Source of the DNA: Chlorocebus sabaeus
Taxonomy: Eukaryota > Chordata > Mammalia > Primates > Cercopithecidae
Length of the DNA: 64,000 nucleotides
Direction: 5' to 3'
NCBI RefSeq assembly: GCF_047675955.1
Contig: NC_132925.1
Coordinates: 71,739,622-71,803,621, forward strand
The notes beneath the pieces were generated by a model. It searched no databases. It had not been told where the DNA came from and saw only the letters and a list, made by a program, of their open reading frames with translations. How positions within the stretch are numbered: the stretch's first letter is position 1; each line of letters begins with the position of its first letter. The position numbers and the translations under genes are program-made. Positions 12,490 through 24,983 of the stretch are shown one piece after another.

Positions 12490-12780
12490 TTTTGTACAAA
12501 TGGGAATAACAGTACCAACTCCGTAGGGTTTTGGTGCAGACCAAATGTCATATCATAAGAAACATCCCATATTGGGGCCTGTATACAGAAAGCACTCAGT
12601 AAACCCAGCCATTAGCCAGAAGCTGGCAAAACTCCCAACTTGCCCTCCCAAGCTAGGTGAACTTAAACAAATCCACTAACATATTCTTTTACATTTTTGT
12701 AATTAGAAAAATGGGAAGATGTTCTACCTCATGAGGATATTGTCAGGATTAACTGAAATATCAAATGCTTAAGATTGTTC
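12490..12780 (+). mobile_element. MIR fragments
   Basis: Two MIR 3'-type pieces in the same direction: one around CAAATGGGAATAACAGTACC, the other around GAAAAATGGGAAGATG and GGATATTGTCAGGATTAA. Confidence 0.55.
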
Positions 12781-12782
12781 CT

Positions 12783-12897
12783 TCATTTAGCAAGTATTTA
12801 TCTGGCCCTCACTGTGTGCCACACTGTTTCAGGCATTGTCAGACTGCTGGGCTCCTTACCCTCACATAGCTTGTGATGTGGTTAGGGAAATCAGAGT
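12783..12897 (-). mobile_element. L2 tail fragment
   Basis: TTAGCAAGTATTTATCTGGC, CTCACTGTGTGCCACACTGT and CTCACATAGCTTGTGATG match the inverted L2 3' end. Confidence 0.6.
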
Positions 12898-13439
12898 TAA
12901 ACCAAGGACTATAGTAAAGTGTCATTTCTATTACTACTAGGTAACTGTAGTCCTCCACGTCTAGGAGGTGCAATAAGCCATTTGTTGGATATGGATATAA
13001 ATATTAATTTTGTTGTAAGTTAAAAATAATTATTATCCTAGGTTTGAGTTAGAGTTACGTAGCTTCCTTTAATATAATAACCAGATGTTTGAAATCAATA
13101 GTTATGACTCATCTTGTCTTTCATTGCACAAAGATAACAATAATTCAAAGGTGTGAAAGGCCCCACAGGGCTCAGAGAGTCTGGCCAGAACATGGTTGCC
13201 ACATCTTTGATAATTGGCTGACTTGTGTTCCATAGAGACTCTCATTGTGACACTGGGGCTCTTTCCATCCATCTCCATCTGTGATCATCAGTGTACACTG
13301 ACAAGGCAGTCTTGAGATTATAAAACTAAGTAATAAAGAAATAAAATCTTGTTTTCTCTTTAATTGGAATGATACAAAAGTTTCTCTAACTAGTGCGGGG
13401 CCTCTAGCCATCAAGATCTGCTACCCCATCCTTTTACAC
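12898..13439. other. No recognisable feature
   Basis: Nothing nameable. Confidence 0.3.
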
Positions 13440-13660
13440 TTGCCTGTCTCTAAGACTTTACTTGTTCTGTTCCTTTGGGTTGAATATACCACCCTTCTGT
13501 TCCTTCTAGCTGACTTCCTACCTAACCTTCAAAGTCTAACACAAAATCATCTCCTTCATGAGGGCTTCCCAAATCTTCTCTGCTCAGAATGAATTGCTTC
13601 CTGCTTTATGATTACATAGTACCCTATTCAGTTACGACCCATAACACAAGCAGCTTTGCA
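13440..13660 (+). mobile_element. L2 fragment
   Basis: TCATGAGGGCTTCCCAAATC followed by TGATTACATAGTACCCTATT resembles the L2 3' region in sense orientation. Old and weak. Confidence 0.5.
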
Positions 13661-13764
13661 TCTTAGACACAGAGTTAGAGAAGAACCAGGCGAGGACTCA
13701 AAACTTTCTGGAGGTAATACAAAGTAAGTTTTCCAACTCCCAGAAGTTGACAGAACGATCTAAA

Positions 13765-13845
13765 ACTGCGCTATCTTAAACAGTAGCTCTTGGACCTGTA
13801 TGGCTCTTTAAATTTGATTTAAATAAAGTTAGGTCATTTTCTTCT
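13765..13845 (-). mobile_element. hAT (MER3/MER33-like) terminal fragment
   Basis: CTGCGCTATCTTAAACAGTA then GGCTCTTTAAATTTGATTTA match the inverted end of this hAT group. Only about 80 bases remain. Confidence 0.4.
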
Positions 13846-14776
13846 TTTTCAATGAAAAGTATTTCATGGCACACATTTTTTGGATAGAAGAGATACTCTG
13901 AAGATGGTTAGCCAATTAACCCACATAGGGGATGGTCTATGACTCTCAACTTGCATGCCAGTGTCAATCAATTGACAGGGAGTGCCCGGAGAAAGATTGA
14001 AAAAGATTCTAAAATCACGTGTAGGCTCTGTGAGAACAACTACTGTGATTGATTAACCTAGGCTGGTGATAGATAGAAGTCTGGAGATTGGCAACATGCA
14101 TGCCATAAATTTGCTCTTACTTCTAAACAATCCTGCAAGCAGCTGTCAAAAATGTTGCCCTACAAATGTTCACCCAGTGACCTAGATTCTCAAGCACCTG
14201 TCCAGTAGGTGGCATCTTGCATGTTCATCAGATAAAGAGATGTAAAAAGCTACAAAACCAATTCATTTTAATAAGACCCCCATCTGGGAAGCTTCCAAGT
14301 GACATGTACTCATGTCTTATATCTTATCATTTTATTTCAGAATAGGGGATTTACTGATTTAGTTATACTTTTTGCTATGCCACATATTTTAAAGTCACAA
14401 TTTTTATAAAGGGCTGACCTCTAGTTACCATTTCTCCATAGAACAGTGGTGTTCAAACTTTCCTTGACCACAGCACACTGAGTAGGTGAAATATCTAATT
14501 CCTGTCTTCACTTCCCAGTGGAAAAGTACTTAAGTAATAAATACTTGGAAAGAAATTTTTATGAATCACTAATTACTGTTCATACATACTGTTCATACAA
14601 TAAGAAAAACATACTAACATGCTCTTATATTATAAAATGATGCCCTATGAACCAAAAAATAAAAGATAAGTGTTACAGGTCATGAGAATAGGTTGCAGAG
14701 GTTCATAGGCAGTGAATGTCACCAACAATGTCACCATACATCACCACACAAGCAAATTTTAAGGTATTTACAAATA
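13846..14776. other. Mostly featureless; possible hAT remnant at 14447-14660
   Basis: CAGTGGTGTTCAAACTTTCC at about 14445 looks like a hAT terminal repeat, but no second end is seen. A short direct repeat, TACTGTTCATACA, occurs twice near 14575-14599. Confidence 0.3.
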
Positions 14777-15209
14777 CAGTTATGTATCACTCAACAACAG
14801 GGATATGTTCTGAGAAATACATCATTAGGCGATTTTGTCATTGTGTGAACATCAGAGTGTACTTACACAGACCTAGATGAGAGAGACTACTATCCACCCA
14901 GGCTATATGATATAGATTATTGCTCCTAAGCTACAAGTTGTATAGCATGTTATGGTACTGAATATTGTAGGAAATTGTAGCACAACGATAAGTATCTGTG
15001 TATTTAAACCTACCTCTAGTACCTGGGTGATGAAATAATCAATACAACAAACCCCCATGACACAAGTTTACCTATATAACAAACCTGCATATATATCGCT
15101 GAACCGAAAATAAAAGTTTAAAAAGTGTCTAACTAAACCTAGAAATGGTATGGTAAAAATACGGGACCACTGTGGTATAAGCCATTCATCATTATGCAGC
15201 ATATGGCTA
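14777..15209 (+). mobile_element. MER2 (Tigger/pogo-type) DNA transposon
   Basis: It starts CAGTTATGTATCACTCAACA after a TA and continues with TTAGGCGATTTTGTCATTGT and GAACATCAGAGTGTACTTAC. It ends near GGGACCACTGTGGTATAAGC and ATTATGCAGC. The right side is split by an L1 tail. Confidence 0.85.
15016..15125 (+). mobile_element. Short L1 3' end nested in MER2
   Basis: TACCTGGGTGATGAAATAAT, CCCCCATGACACAAGTTTAC and AAAATAAAAGTTTAAAAA are the last ~110 bases of an L1MA/L1PB-type 3'UTR. MER2 sequence resumes right after it. Confidence 0.85.
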
Positions 15210-15881
15210 TACATGTTTTAGCAATAAGAATATAGATAAAATATTTTCTAAACCACAATTAAGCCATGTCTCAAAGTCTAGTCTTCAGCAAATCTAAAAT
15301 CCAAAATATGTAAATATCCATCATTACAGACTATAGGGTTAACTCAAAAATCCACAGCAAACTTAATTAATAATGATGAAACTAAACCACTACTAATTTA
15401 TAATTAAAAAACAAGGACCACAGCAATTGAAAATCACTAACAACTCAAGACAACACTCATGATACACTGATAACAAATTATCCTTCTCCACATTGCCTGA
15501 ATTCTAATTCTTTGCATACAGAAACTTTGCAATGTTTCCAAGAGCTGGCAGCCAGTTAAAAATACTGAATTAAGGAAGTTCAGTAAACATCAGTTAATGT
15601 AATTTATAGCAAAATGATAACTCAGTTGTTTCACTAATAAGTAGCCTTTATTCATAGACAAAATGAATATACATGATACCATAAATCATTTTCCCAAAAG
15701 AGAACCTTGGGTTTCAAGATAAATTTATAACTCACTAAAGGGCTGTAGACTAGATTTTGAGAACTTTCATAAAGTATTAAATTAAGAGCTTTACATATGC
15801 ACCTCTATGCTGCTTGATGCTTCTGTTTTATTAGATTTGCTGATTACTATTTTTTCCCAACCATAATCAAAAAGAAAATTA
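15210..15881. other. No recognisable feature
   Basis: Very AT-rich, nothing nameable. Confidence 0.3.
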
Positions 15882-16190
15882 GGCTGGGCCGGTGGCTCAC
15901 TCCTATAATCCCAGCATGCTGGGAGGCCTAAGCAGGCGGATCACCTGAGGTCAGAGGTTGGAGACCAGCCTGGCCAATATGGTGAAACCCTCGTCTCTAC
16001 TAAAAATATACAAATTCACTGGGTGTGGTGGCATATGCCTGTAGTCCCAGCTACTCAGGAGGCTAAGGCAGGAGAATCGCTTGAACCTGGGAAGCGGAGG
16101 TTGCAGTGAGCCAAGAGCGCACCGTTGCACTCCAGCCTAGGCAACAAGAGCAAACTTAATCTAAAAAAACAAAAAAAAGAAAGAAAGAAA
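15882..16190 (+). mobile_element. AluS
   Basis: Full-length forward Alu with degenerate start (GGCTGGGCCGGTGGCTCA) and an AAAGAAAG-type tail. The tail and right flank are duplicated immediately downstream. Confidence 0.92.
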
Positions 16191-16320
16191 GGACATTAAT
16201 TGATTTTTAGCTGAGATTCAAATGAGACTCAAGAGCAAAACTACGTCTCAAGAAACAAAAACAAAAACAAAAAAACAGAAAGAAAATTAATTGATTTTTA
16301 GCTGAGATTCAAATAAGGCT
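16140..16320 (+). repeat. Tandem duplication of Alu tail plus flank (~91 bp)
   Basis: ATTAATTGATTTTTAGCTGA and GATTCAAAT occur at 16195-16223 and again at 16286-16314. Each is preceded by an Alu-tail-like stretch (AGAGCAAA.CT...TCTAA/TCTCAA, then CAAAAA runs). Confidence 0.85.
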
Positions 16321-17189
16321 ACTGAATAGACTACTATCTTCATTACATCAAAGCTCTCTGTTTACCAGAGCCCCAGTAATACCATTTAGCTTACAGACAC
16401 AATGTTTTAGCCTCCCAGGTATAATCATCCACAAAGTTTTCAAATAGTTTTAGAAGAATGCTTTTTTACATAAGAAAAGGTAATTTTGAATCATGCTATG
16501 TCAAATAGATAAAGTTAATAAACCAGTTCCTTGGGTAGTTTAAAACTTATTTGGCAGAATATACTTCACTGTTTATGCAACACATGAATCCCCCTCTTGA
16601 AGCTACTAGGTACAACATGAAAATTGTTGAATTCCTTCCCACCCTCTCATCTGGAACTTTGCAATTTGACAACTTAAAGGAGATCTCAAAAGCTCTAGCC
16701 TCTGACTCCTACTCTGGAGCTCTTTCCTCATTACCATGTGATATTTTTTAAAAGGCTTAATGTGATGTTTTTCTACCACTTTTTGAATTTTAAAGAATGT
16801 AAAGTTCTCACTCGGCTAAAGCTAGGTTGATCAATAAATAATTATTGAATACATACCCAATATTAATTCAGTGAGAAATAAGACCTGCTGACCTGCTGAT
16901 CCTAATCCAGTATACTGTTAATTTCAGGAACAATGAGGTGCTTTACCCCTCGCCTGTGTGGCAGCTCATCTAAATCTAGGAGCTGACATTCTGTATTCAC
17001 TTGAAAGCATATGAGACAATTAGTCCATTCTTCATCCACAAAAGTGGAAAATAAGAGAAGTCCTTTGGACGTATACAGATTCAGCTTGGATTTATTCTTG
17101 TGTGATATGAAAGCATGCCTAGAAGAGAAGGTCTAGTAACTGCACAGTAAAGGCAAATGCTGGTAATTGCATCAGTAGAACAATGGCCA
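16321..17189. other. No recognisable feature
   Basis: AT-rich DNA with no nameable repeat. Confidence 0.3.
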
Positions 17190-17341
17190 CACCTGTGAGA
17201 GGTGTGAGAGATGTGAGAGGTCTGTGAGATGTGAGAGGTGTGAGAGATGTGAGGATGTGAGAGGTGAGGATGTGAGGATGTGAGAGGTGAGGATGCGAGA
17301 GGTGTGAGAGATGTGAGAGGTGGGAGAGGTGTGAGAGGTCT
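17190..17341. repeat. GTGAGAG/ATGTGAG minisatellite
   Basis: About 150 bases of 8-12 base units built from GTGAGAGGT, GTGAGAGAT and GTGAGGAT in mixed order, with strong G/A versus T/C strand asymmetry. Confidence 0.95.
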
Positions 17342-17947
17342 TCCTCCCTTGCAAACTCAGAGAACAACTTGGTTTGACTCCTTCCCTGCGTGAAAGAAAG
17401 ATTTGCTTAAGAATAGGCAGATCCCTCAGCATTCCTATCCATCTTCTTGGAGAAACCCTGCGATAATATCATTTTTCTTTTCTTTTTTGGACCTTTATTA
17501 TATGAAGTCGGGAAAAGAGAAAGAAATAATGGGCCAACAGAGTTCCCTAAGTGCTTTGCAGGTATTATCTTCGGGGAATTCAATTAGTTATACAAATTTT
17601 AAACAAAATTCATCTTCTCTTTATTCCCAAAGAAAGGAAAAATTGCTTGTCTGGTGTTACTTTCTCTCTGCTACAAAGGTAAAGTGACTTTTTCTCTTGA
17701 TATCAAAAGATTTGGAAAATAAAAGTCCTTTCCCTGTTTGCCAAGTGAAGCCTCCTCTTCAGTCCCTCAAGACAACTCCTATAATCTTTTCCAAACTTAT
17801 AGAGGGGAAAAATCCCCAAACCTGTGACTGAAAACCTTAGGGATTTAATTTTTTACTACATTTGTATGTATAGTCTTTGAATTATTTTGAATGGAGTAGG
17901 TGTCAAAATTGAATAGAGTCAAATATCTACATAAAGACACACACAGA
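17342..17947. other. No recognisable feature
   Basis: Single-copy-like DNA between the minisatellite and the young Alu. Nothing nameable. Confidence 0.3.
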
Positions 17948-18259
17948 GGTCGGGCGCGGTGGCTCAAGCCTGTAATCCCAGCACTTTGGGAGGCGGAGAC
18001 GGGCGGATCACGAGGTCAGGAGATCGAGACCATCCTGGCTAACACAGTGAAACCCCGTCTCTACTAAAAAAAAATACAAAAATCTAGCCAGGCGAGGTGG
18101 CGGGCGCCTGTAGTCCCAGCTACTCGGGAGGCTGAGGCAGGAGAATGGCGTAAACCCGGGAGGCGGAGCTTGCAGTGAGCTGAGATCCGGCCACTGCACT
18201 CCAGCCTGGGCGACAGAGCGAGACTCCGTCACAAACAAACAAACAAACAAACAAAAAAG
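17948..18259 (+). mobile_element. AluY of Old World monkey type (AluYR-like)
   Basis: Near-consensus Alu with CGGGCGAGGTGGCGGGC-type left/right linkage and the right-arm sequence GAGATCCGGCCACTGCACTC (18182-18201), which I associate with monkey-lineage AluY. It has a (CAAA)n tail at about 18232-18254. It is the youngest-looking Alu here. Confidence 0.9.
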
Positions 18260-18324
18260 ATACAGAATACATGTATGTTATACTGACAATATATGTCACT
18301 CTCCATTTGAGAAATCTCAAAATT

Positions 18325-18386
18325 ATAAACACACATACACAAATGCACATACATCCGTATGTACACACACAAACACTCACACACAA
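18325..18386. repeat. CA-rich simple sequence
   Basis: Interrupted CA/CATA tract, not a pure microsatellite. Confidence 0.8.
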
Positions 18387-18439
18387 GTAGTAACAACTAA
18401 GGAACAGTTTAAGATTCCACCAGAACCTTCATTCCTCCT

Positions 18440-18545
18440 TTTCTTAGTAATTAAACAAGTATTTTCTGAGAACTTATTATGTGCCAACTCAGTAGAAGTG
18501 AGAGATAAAAAGATGAATACCACAGGATTCCAGAATTATCCTGGC
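18440..18545 (-). mobile_element. L2 tail fragment
   Basis: CAAGTATTTTCTGAGAACTT, ATTATGTGCCAACTCAG and AAAAAGATGAATACCAC follow the inverted L2 3' end. Confidence 0.55.
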
Positions 18546-18949
18546 CCATGCTTCTCAATGCATGTAATCTGAATAGGCATGGTAGATGCTACCCAAATAA
18601 AAAGTGTCTGGAAAATTTTTAACAAAATCGGATTCTTACCTGCAAATCTTTTCAGAACTTTCATATACTTACAAGCACTGCAAATCTCCAGGAGGAGAAC
18701 AAAACAAACAGTGGGTACCTCTCAGCAAGTAATTTCCACACTTTTGTCCAAGGAGTATCTTGAGAAGACAGTGTTTCATGAAGTATAATTCTGAAATGCT
18801 GGCCTAGACATTTTACTGGATTAAGACCCTTAAAAGGAAAAGGGCCTCATGATATTTTTCTGCTTATTCTCCCTTCTTTTTTCTTAAACTGGAAACATGG
18901 TTTGATATCTCTCTAATTTTACCGTTGAAACTCTATCACTAATATTTTA
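18546..18949. other. No recognisable feature
   Basis: Nothing nameable. Confidence 0.3.
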
Positions 18950-19500
18950 AGCTTTTTGATAAAAAGCAATATATGCTCATTCCAAAAATGCATCCAAAAA
19001 ATAAAAAATTATAGGAAGTTAAAAGTTGAAGTCATTCTAGTCCTCTCACCAGATTTAACTACCACTGTAGAAAGGATGTTTATATCCTTTTTGACATTCT
19101 TATGTATGTGCAAATATGATTCTTTTCTCCAAAATTATTTTGAAGCAGAGTATTCTATTCCTTGTTTTCTTCACTCTGCAATGTATCATGGGCATTTTTC
19201 CACATGGGTAGATAGACATATTCTCATCCCTTGAAATGGCTACATCAAATCCCATTGTGTGGGTGTGCTATGATTTATTTTATCAATCCCCTTTTGACGG
19301 AGATGGAACTCCTCTCCAGTTTTTTCCATTAAAACCATTGTTGCAATAACTATAGCTTAACATATATCTTTTCACATTTGTCTAATAATTTTCTTAGTAT
19401 AAGCACCTGGAAATGGAAGTATCAGGATTTGCACATTTTACCTTTTGGGAGATGTTACTAAATTGTTATCAAAAATAGCATGCCAATTTATCCAGTTAAG
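18950..19500 (+). mobile_element. Ancient LINE-derived repeat
   Basis: ATGTATCATGGGCATTTTTC, CAAATCCCATTGTGTGGGTG, TCAATCCCC and CACCTGGAAATGGAAGTATC appear in the order of a common degraded L1M-class consensus. Family and orientation are uncertain. Confidence 0.5.
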
Positions 19501-22500
19501 CTTTGATACTTTTGCACAAAGTTTAAAATTGAAAGAATTTTTAAGAGTTCAAGTTGTCTTCTTAGGTAAACTTTAAGAAATTTACAATTAAAGGCTAATC
19601 TTCATTTTTGCCATTTCTAAATATTTTTGTTTGCAGTGTAGTATAACATCTATTTTCCCTAATGAGGAGTTGAAACCACAGGCTTGAGCTCACATAAGTA
19701 AGAGTTTTTATAGCATTGTAATAATTTTCTTATAAGTTCATAGGATCAGCAGGAAATATTTATTTGCATCTCTACTTGGCTTTGATACTATAGGGTCTGA
19801 TCAAATATCAATAGCTGCACCCTGACTCTACAATGAGGTCAATATGATCAATTGGATGATCGATGGATTATCACTAAGCACCAGCTTGCACCAAATAACA
19901 ACCTGTCTGCTCCAATCCTTAGGCCAATTCGCTATACTTAGCAGCCTAGCACTGGTACACATTCTTAAAGAGCCAATATGCGACTATGGTTGTTGCTACT
20001 ATTTCTTTTATATTACAGTTATAAAACAACCCTTTATTGTAATGTACTCTGGTATTCTACTGCATATTCTTTGAGCAGCTTTCAATAAAGTAATATTGAA
20101 TAGTAAGATATAAATAAGCATAAGGCACACAAAAATGCTTTTTAATATTTTAACAAAAATATCATACTTTAAAATGGATAGTGATGTTCAGTATGCAATA
20201 ATCAAGGCATAAATGAATATATCTAACATACATAGTTTGCTTAATATAGCTGTAAATCAGGTCAAGTATAAATTACACAGACAACTCTATTCAGAGTAAT
20301 CTTTTTATATATCATTTCCATACACCCCTGTCGATAAAATAGCAGTGACTCAGGAATAAATGATTCATTAGGCACTTAAAACTTCTTGTCTCGTGTAATT
20401 TATCTATATAATTTAAAATTACTGAAGAATCCCAAGGATCTTTTCTTGCTAAATTATTTTGAGATGATTTATATTTTACTAAGTTTCAAGGACACCTCCC
20501 CCCACCACACACACACACATTCAAAATTAGGTAACTATCAAAATTGCTGTCATAATTCATATATCCATAAGGGGAAAACTCATCCTAAAATAGAAAATTA
20601 CAATTAGCAAAAACCATTCAATCTTTTTTTTACCTGTTACACAAAACAACCTGGTGATTATAAAGAGTTGAGGTGTCTATTTTAACTACCTGAAACAATT
20701 GAACACCACTTTTGAGTTTTCATTGTTCAATGTGTCTTTTTAAAATGAAATGTCCTGTCTATAACTTTATAATGAAAAATAAAAAAAGCACAAGTATTCT
20801 TCAAGTTGTTAGGGTAATTTCCTACATCATTCCCCAAATAAAAACTTGATCCAGCCAAATATTAAATTATTGAAATTACAAATCTGTTAATCTATAGCAC
20901 ATTTTACTCATTAGTGTAATTTTAAAATTCACTTTCATGTGATTGACTGTTTTAATCTTCCTTAACTTGTGAGTAACTGAAAATAAATGGTGCATTCCTA
21001 ATACTATAAATATGAAAAATAGGAAGTACTTAGGGACTGCAGGCGAATACATTAAAATCAGTCAGTTTTCTAGTTAACATATTCTCATTCTGTTTGTGTA
21101 CAAACCCACTGCATTGAGAAGACAGATCACAAATTCATGGCCTCACAAAAACATGGTCTCGATTTCATGTTATGACAGCAGAAATTGGCCCAAATCTCTA
21201 ACCATTTCCCCTAAAGGATCCTGGCTGGCTGGTGCCATCCAGGTGAGGCAATCTGAACGAGGGGAACATCATGTCAAATTCCACTCATCTGTCAGTGTAG
21301 TGGATTATTTCTTGAGAGACTGAAATTGGCTGTTTGCTGTCTGAATACCATCAATCTTACCATGTAGGGAACAGCCAAACTGCCTGTAAGAGGCTGGGTG
21401 GCAGAGGGTGGGGATGGGGGGGGAGCCATTCCTAATCAGGTGAGGAGGCAGCTGTAAAGCTTTCACTCTCCCTCCATTCAAGGCTCTGAGTGAAAGATTT
21501 GTTATTTTCCACATTTCTCAGATACTTGGTATGCACGTGGAGTCTGCCCGCTCTTGCTTTATGAAAGAGGTGATTTTTCAAGCTTAGGCAAATGTGGCAG
21601 AGCTCAGGGTCTGCGGGTGTCTCATTTTTTCTCATCATGTCACTTGTTTTAACCGATTTGAGAAAATGAGATTATGTTTTTCCTTTTTGCTCATTTATCC
21701 AGCAATTTATTTATTTATTTGTTCATTTAGGGGTGGATTGTCACAGATAACTGACCCTGATTTCTATCTTGTTTTCATACACATTTCATTAGTGTCCCTG
21801 GAGATTTAAGACCTACAAGGCAAAACGTCACAACTCTCATCCAAAAAAGGCATATTTTTATTCTTAAAATCAAAAGATTGTATTAAAGGATCTGACTGGA
21901 ATAATCTAGAATATGACTATGACCAAGATCTATCACCTTAATCTTTGCAGCTATTGTCAAAAACCAAGGAAAGTTGAATAAACGTATTATATAGAACTAT
22001 TGGATGTTAAGTTTAATATCATTTTAATCACTCTGCATCTAGGAAGGGATATTTATAGTTTCTTCATTTCAACAATAAAGCTGAAATGGGTCTCAAATGT
22101 ATTAGCACTTGGGGTCAAAATTGGTTTCAGTGCTGCAGTTTCTTAGGGTATTTGACACACAGATCAACTATGCATTGGTTGATAATACACAAATTCTGAG
22201 GAAGAAAATGGAGAAAACAAATATTGAGTTTAATTTCAGCCAGAACCTAATATGTGATTTTCAGTTTAAAAATATGATATTTTAATAATAAGCCCTATAA
22301 AGACATAAGTTTAATTATTACACATAACCCGCACAGAAAAACTCCATATATTCACTGATTAACAGAGACAACTATGTGAAAGCTTGTTACAAATGGTACT
22401 GTATGTATTTCATGATTATATGCATAGAGTAAAATAAGACACATAGCATTGGTGGTATATTCTAGCCATGTACCACATGGTTAACAAAACAATAGCAAGA

Positions 22501-22609
22501 GAAAAAAAGAGTTGTTGCCTTGGCTATGTGGATTATTAGCTGTGTGAACAGCAAAACTTCATTCATCAAACATCCCTGGCTTGCAGGTTTACAGTCTATT
22601 AAGTGGGGA
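19501..22609. other. 3.1-kb repeat-poor interval in presumed TAFA1 intron 2
   Basis: I find no Alu, L1, LTR, MIR or DNA transposon. Simple runs occur near 20503-20519 (CA) and 21412-21422 (G). The part at 21060-21420 is less AT-rich than its surroundings and could hold a conserved element. No exon is supported. Confidence 0.4.
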
Positions 22610-22850
22610 CATCAGTAATTTCCAATATTTGTGAAGAATTTTACAGCTTACAAAAGACTTATTAGAAGTTATTTTTACTATATTTACACCCCACCTCACC
22701 CCCACCACCACCACATCTATAAATGGGAAATTAGAGCAGAAAAGTCAGTTGTCCAAGGTTATGTCACTAACCTTAAGTGACAGACTTGGATGGCCAGCCC
22801 TGAGCCCTGCCTTCTCCCCTCAACCACGTGCCACTCACCAGTTCTGCCAT
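22610..22850 (-). mobile_element. MIR-like SINE
   Basis: ATAAATGGGAAATTAGAGCA, AGTTGTCCAAGGTTATGTCA and AAGTGACAGACTTGGATGGC match the inverted MIR core. A CCACCACCACC run precedes it. Confidence 0.55.
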
Positions 22851-22989
22851 GGCCACCTCTCAGAATGGGTGTGCAGTTCAGATGAGACCAAGTTTTGACA
22901 TAATGAAAGTTTTCAAAAATTATATGAAGGGGCTCACACTTCTGCAAAGAAGCTATTTGGCATGGTCACTTGGTGCACTGAGAGGCATT

Positions 22990-23205
22990 TTCCCCTCCTA
23001 GGGACACAGGCTCTGGCAGTGAATCATACTGATCTGACTTCCAAAGACAGCTATTCCCTGTGTGGCCTCAGACAAGCCACCTAACCTTTCAGAGTTTCTG
23101 TTTCCTGGGCAACAGGGGGAGAAATTACACCCATTTGCATCAGGATTCAACTAAACAGTGTGAATTAATCCTAAGAGACCTGCCTAAAACATACACGTAA
23201 TAGTT
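22990..23205 (+). mobile_element. MIR SINE
   Basis: CTGACTTCCAAAGACAGC, TGTGTGGCCTCAGACAAGCC and ACCTAACCTTTCAGAGTTTC follow the MIR core, just before the CpG island. Confidence 0.65.
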
Positions 23206-23380
23206 GTTTTATCATGAATTCTTACTGTTGAGCATCACAACGAGTGCAGATGTCCCGCATTGTTTATTATTTATGACCATGTAGTGAAAGACATTTGTGC
23301 CAGAACTGACTGTGATTAAGCGATTGGAGGTAATGTGGGAATCTCAAATTCACTTTTGTTTTCCCTCCATCTCGGTTGCA

Positions 23381-24060
23381 CTGAGGCTTGAGTGACTGTT
23401 CCCGCGCCAGGCTCCGGACACAGGATGCAGAAATACAAGCGCGTCCTGAAGCAGGGCGGTTTCCACGCCCACCTGCAGGGGCACTAGCGCCCCCTCGCCT
23501 TCCCTCTCAGACCAGGGCGTGGGGAAACAGGATGGCGGGGCCCGGAATCAGCCCCCAGCCTCAGCCCCAAGCACAAGCCAGCCCCACCCCTTCTCCCGGG
23601 GCGGCCCGAACTCCAACACCCAGCAGGCTTGCGCGCTCGCTGAAGCCTGGTGCAGGCGCGCGGGAGGACCCTGGGCTGCATCCGCGCTCTGACAAGCCTG
23701 CCCCCAGCAGGGAAGCTGAGCCCCGAGAGGCAGCAAGCGGGGCCCGGAAGGTATTGCTGGAGGACTGTACAGAAGAGCCTGGAATCGGTGTCCAGGCCGC
23801 CTGAGGAGCCAGGGAAAGGCAAGGGCGTAGACGCTGGACCACGCAGCAGGAGGAAGCTCGACGGATGGGAGGAGGCCATTGATGGGATTTGGAGAGGCGG
23901 GTGGAGGGCTGGGAGCACTTCAGAACTCAGCATCAGAAACTTGGGCACGCAACTGGTCCCCAGAGCCCGAACTTGACCGTCGCGAGAGAGGAAGGGAGGG
24001 GAGGGAGGGAGGTTGGGTGGAGGATGAAGGCGGGGTGGGTAGTAGAAGGATGCGAAGGCT
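23381..24060. promoter_or_regulatory. CpG island inside presumed TAFA1 intron 2
   Basis: GC content and CpG density rise sharply from about 23395. By my reading there are about 40 CpGs in 660 bases, against almost none in the flanks. GC boxes (GGGCGG, CCACGCCC) and a CTCF-like core occur at the left end; the right end grades into G/A-rich DNA. The island begins about 0.8 kb downstream of the TAFA1 start exon in the direction of transcription. It could be part of the TAFA1 promoter region, an alternative promoter, or a bidirectional or antisense promoter. Open frames across it are an expected effect of high GC and show no family I know. Confidence 0.8.
23485..23495 (-). promoter_or_regulatory. 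CTCF-like core motif in the CpG island
   Basis: The minus strand reads AGGGGGCGCTA, followed by GTG. This matches the right-hand core of the CTCF consensus exactly over 11 bases. The upstream CCACC part of the consensus is not matched, so this is a partial site. Confidence 0.4.

Positions 24061-24983
<923 letters not shown>

Noticed and set aside
17190..17341. CRISPR-like direct repeats
   Set aside because: Units are contiguous and variable with no spacers; it is a eukaryotic minisatellite.
17119..17432. Minus-strand frames encoding HLSHLSHLSH-like repeats
   Set aside because: A translation artefact of the minisatellite at 17190-17341.
19844..20074. 76-codon plus-strand frame in repeat-poor DNA
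   Set aside because: I considered a mitochondrial insertion or small gene; the peptide matches nothing I know and there is no promoter or splice context.
23388..23804. 138-codon plus-strand open frame in the CpG island
   Set aside because: Same reason; the peptide is low-complexity Pro/Ala/Arg with no recognisable family.
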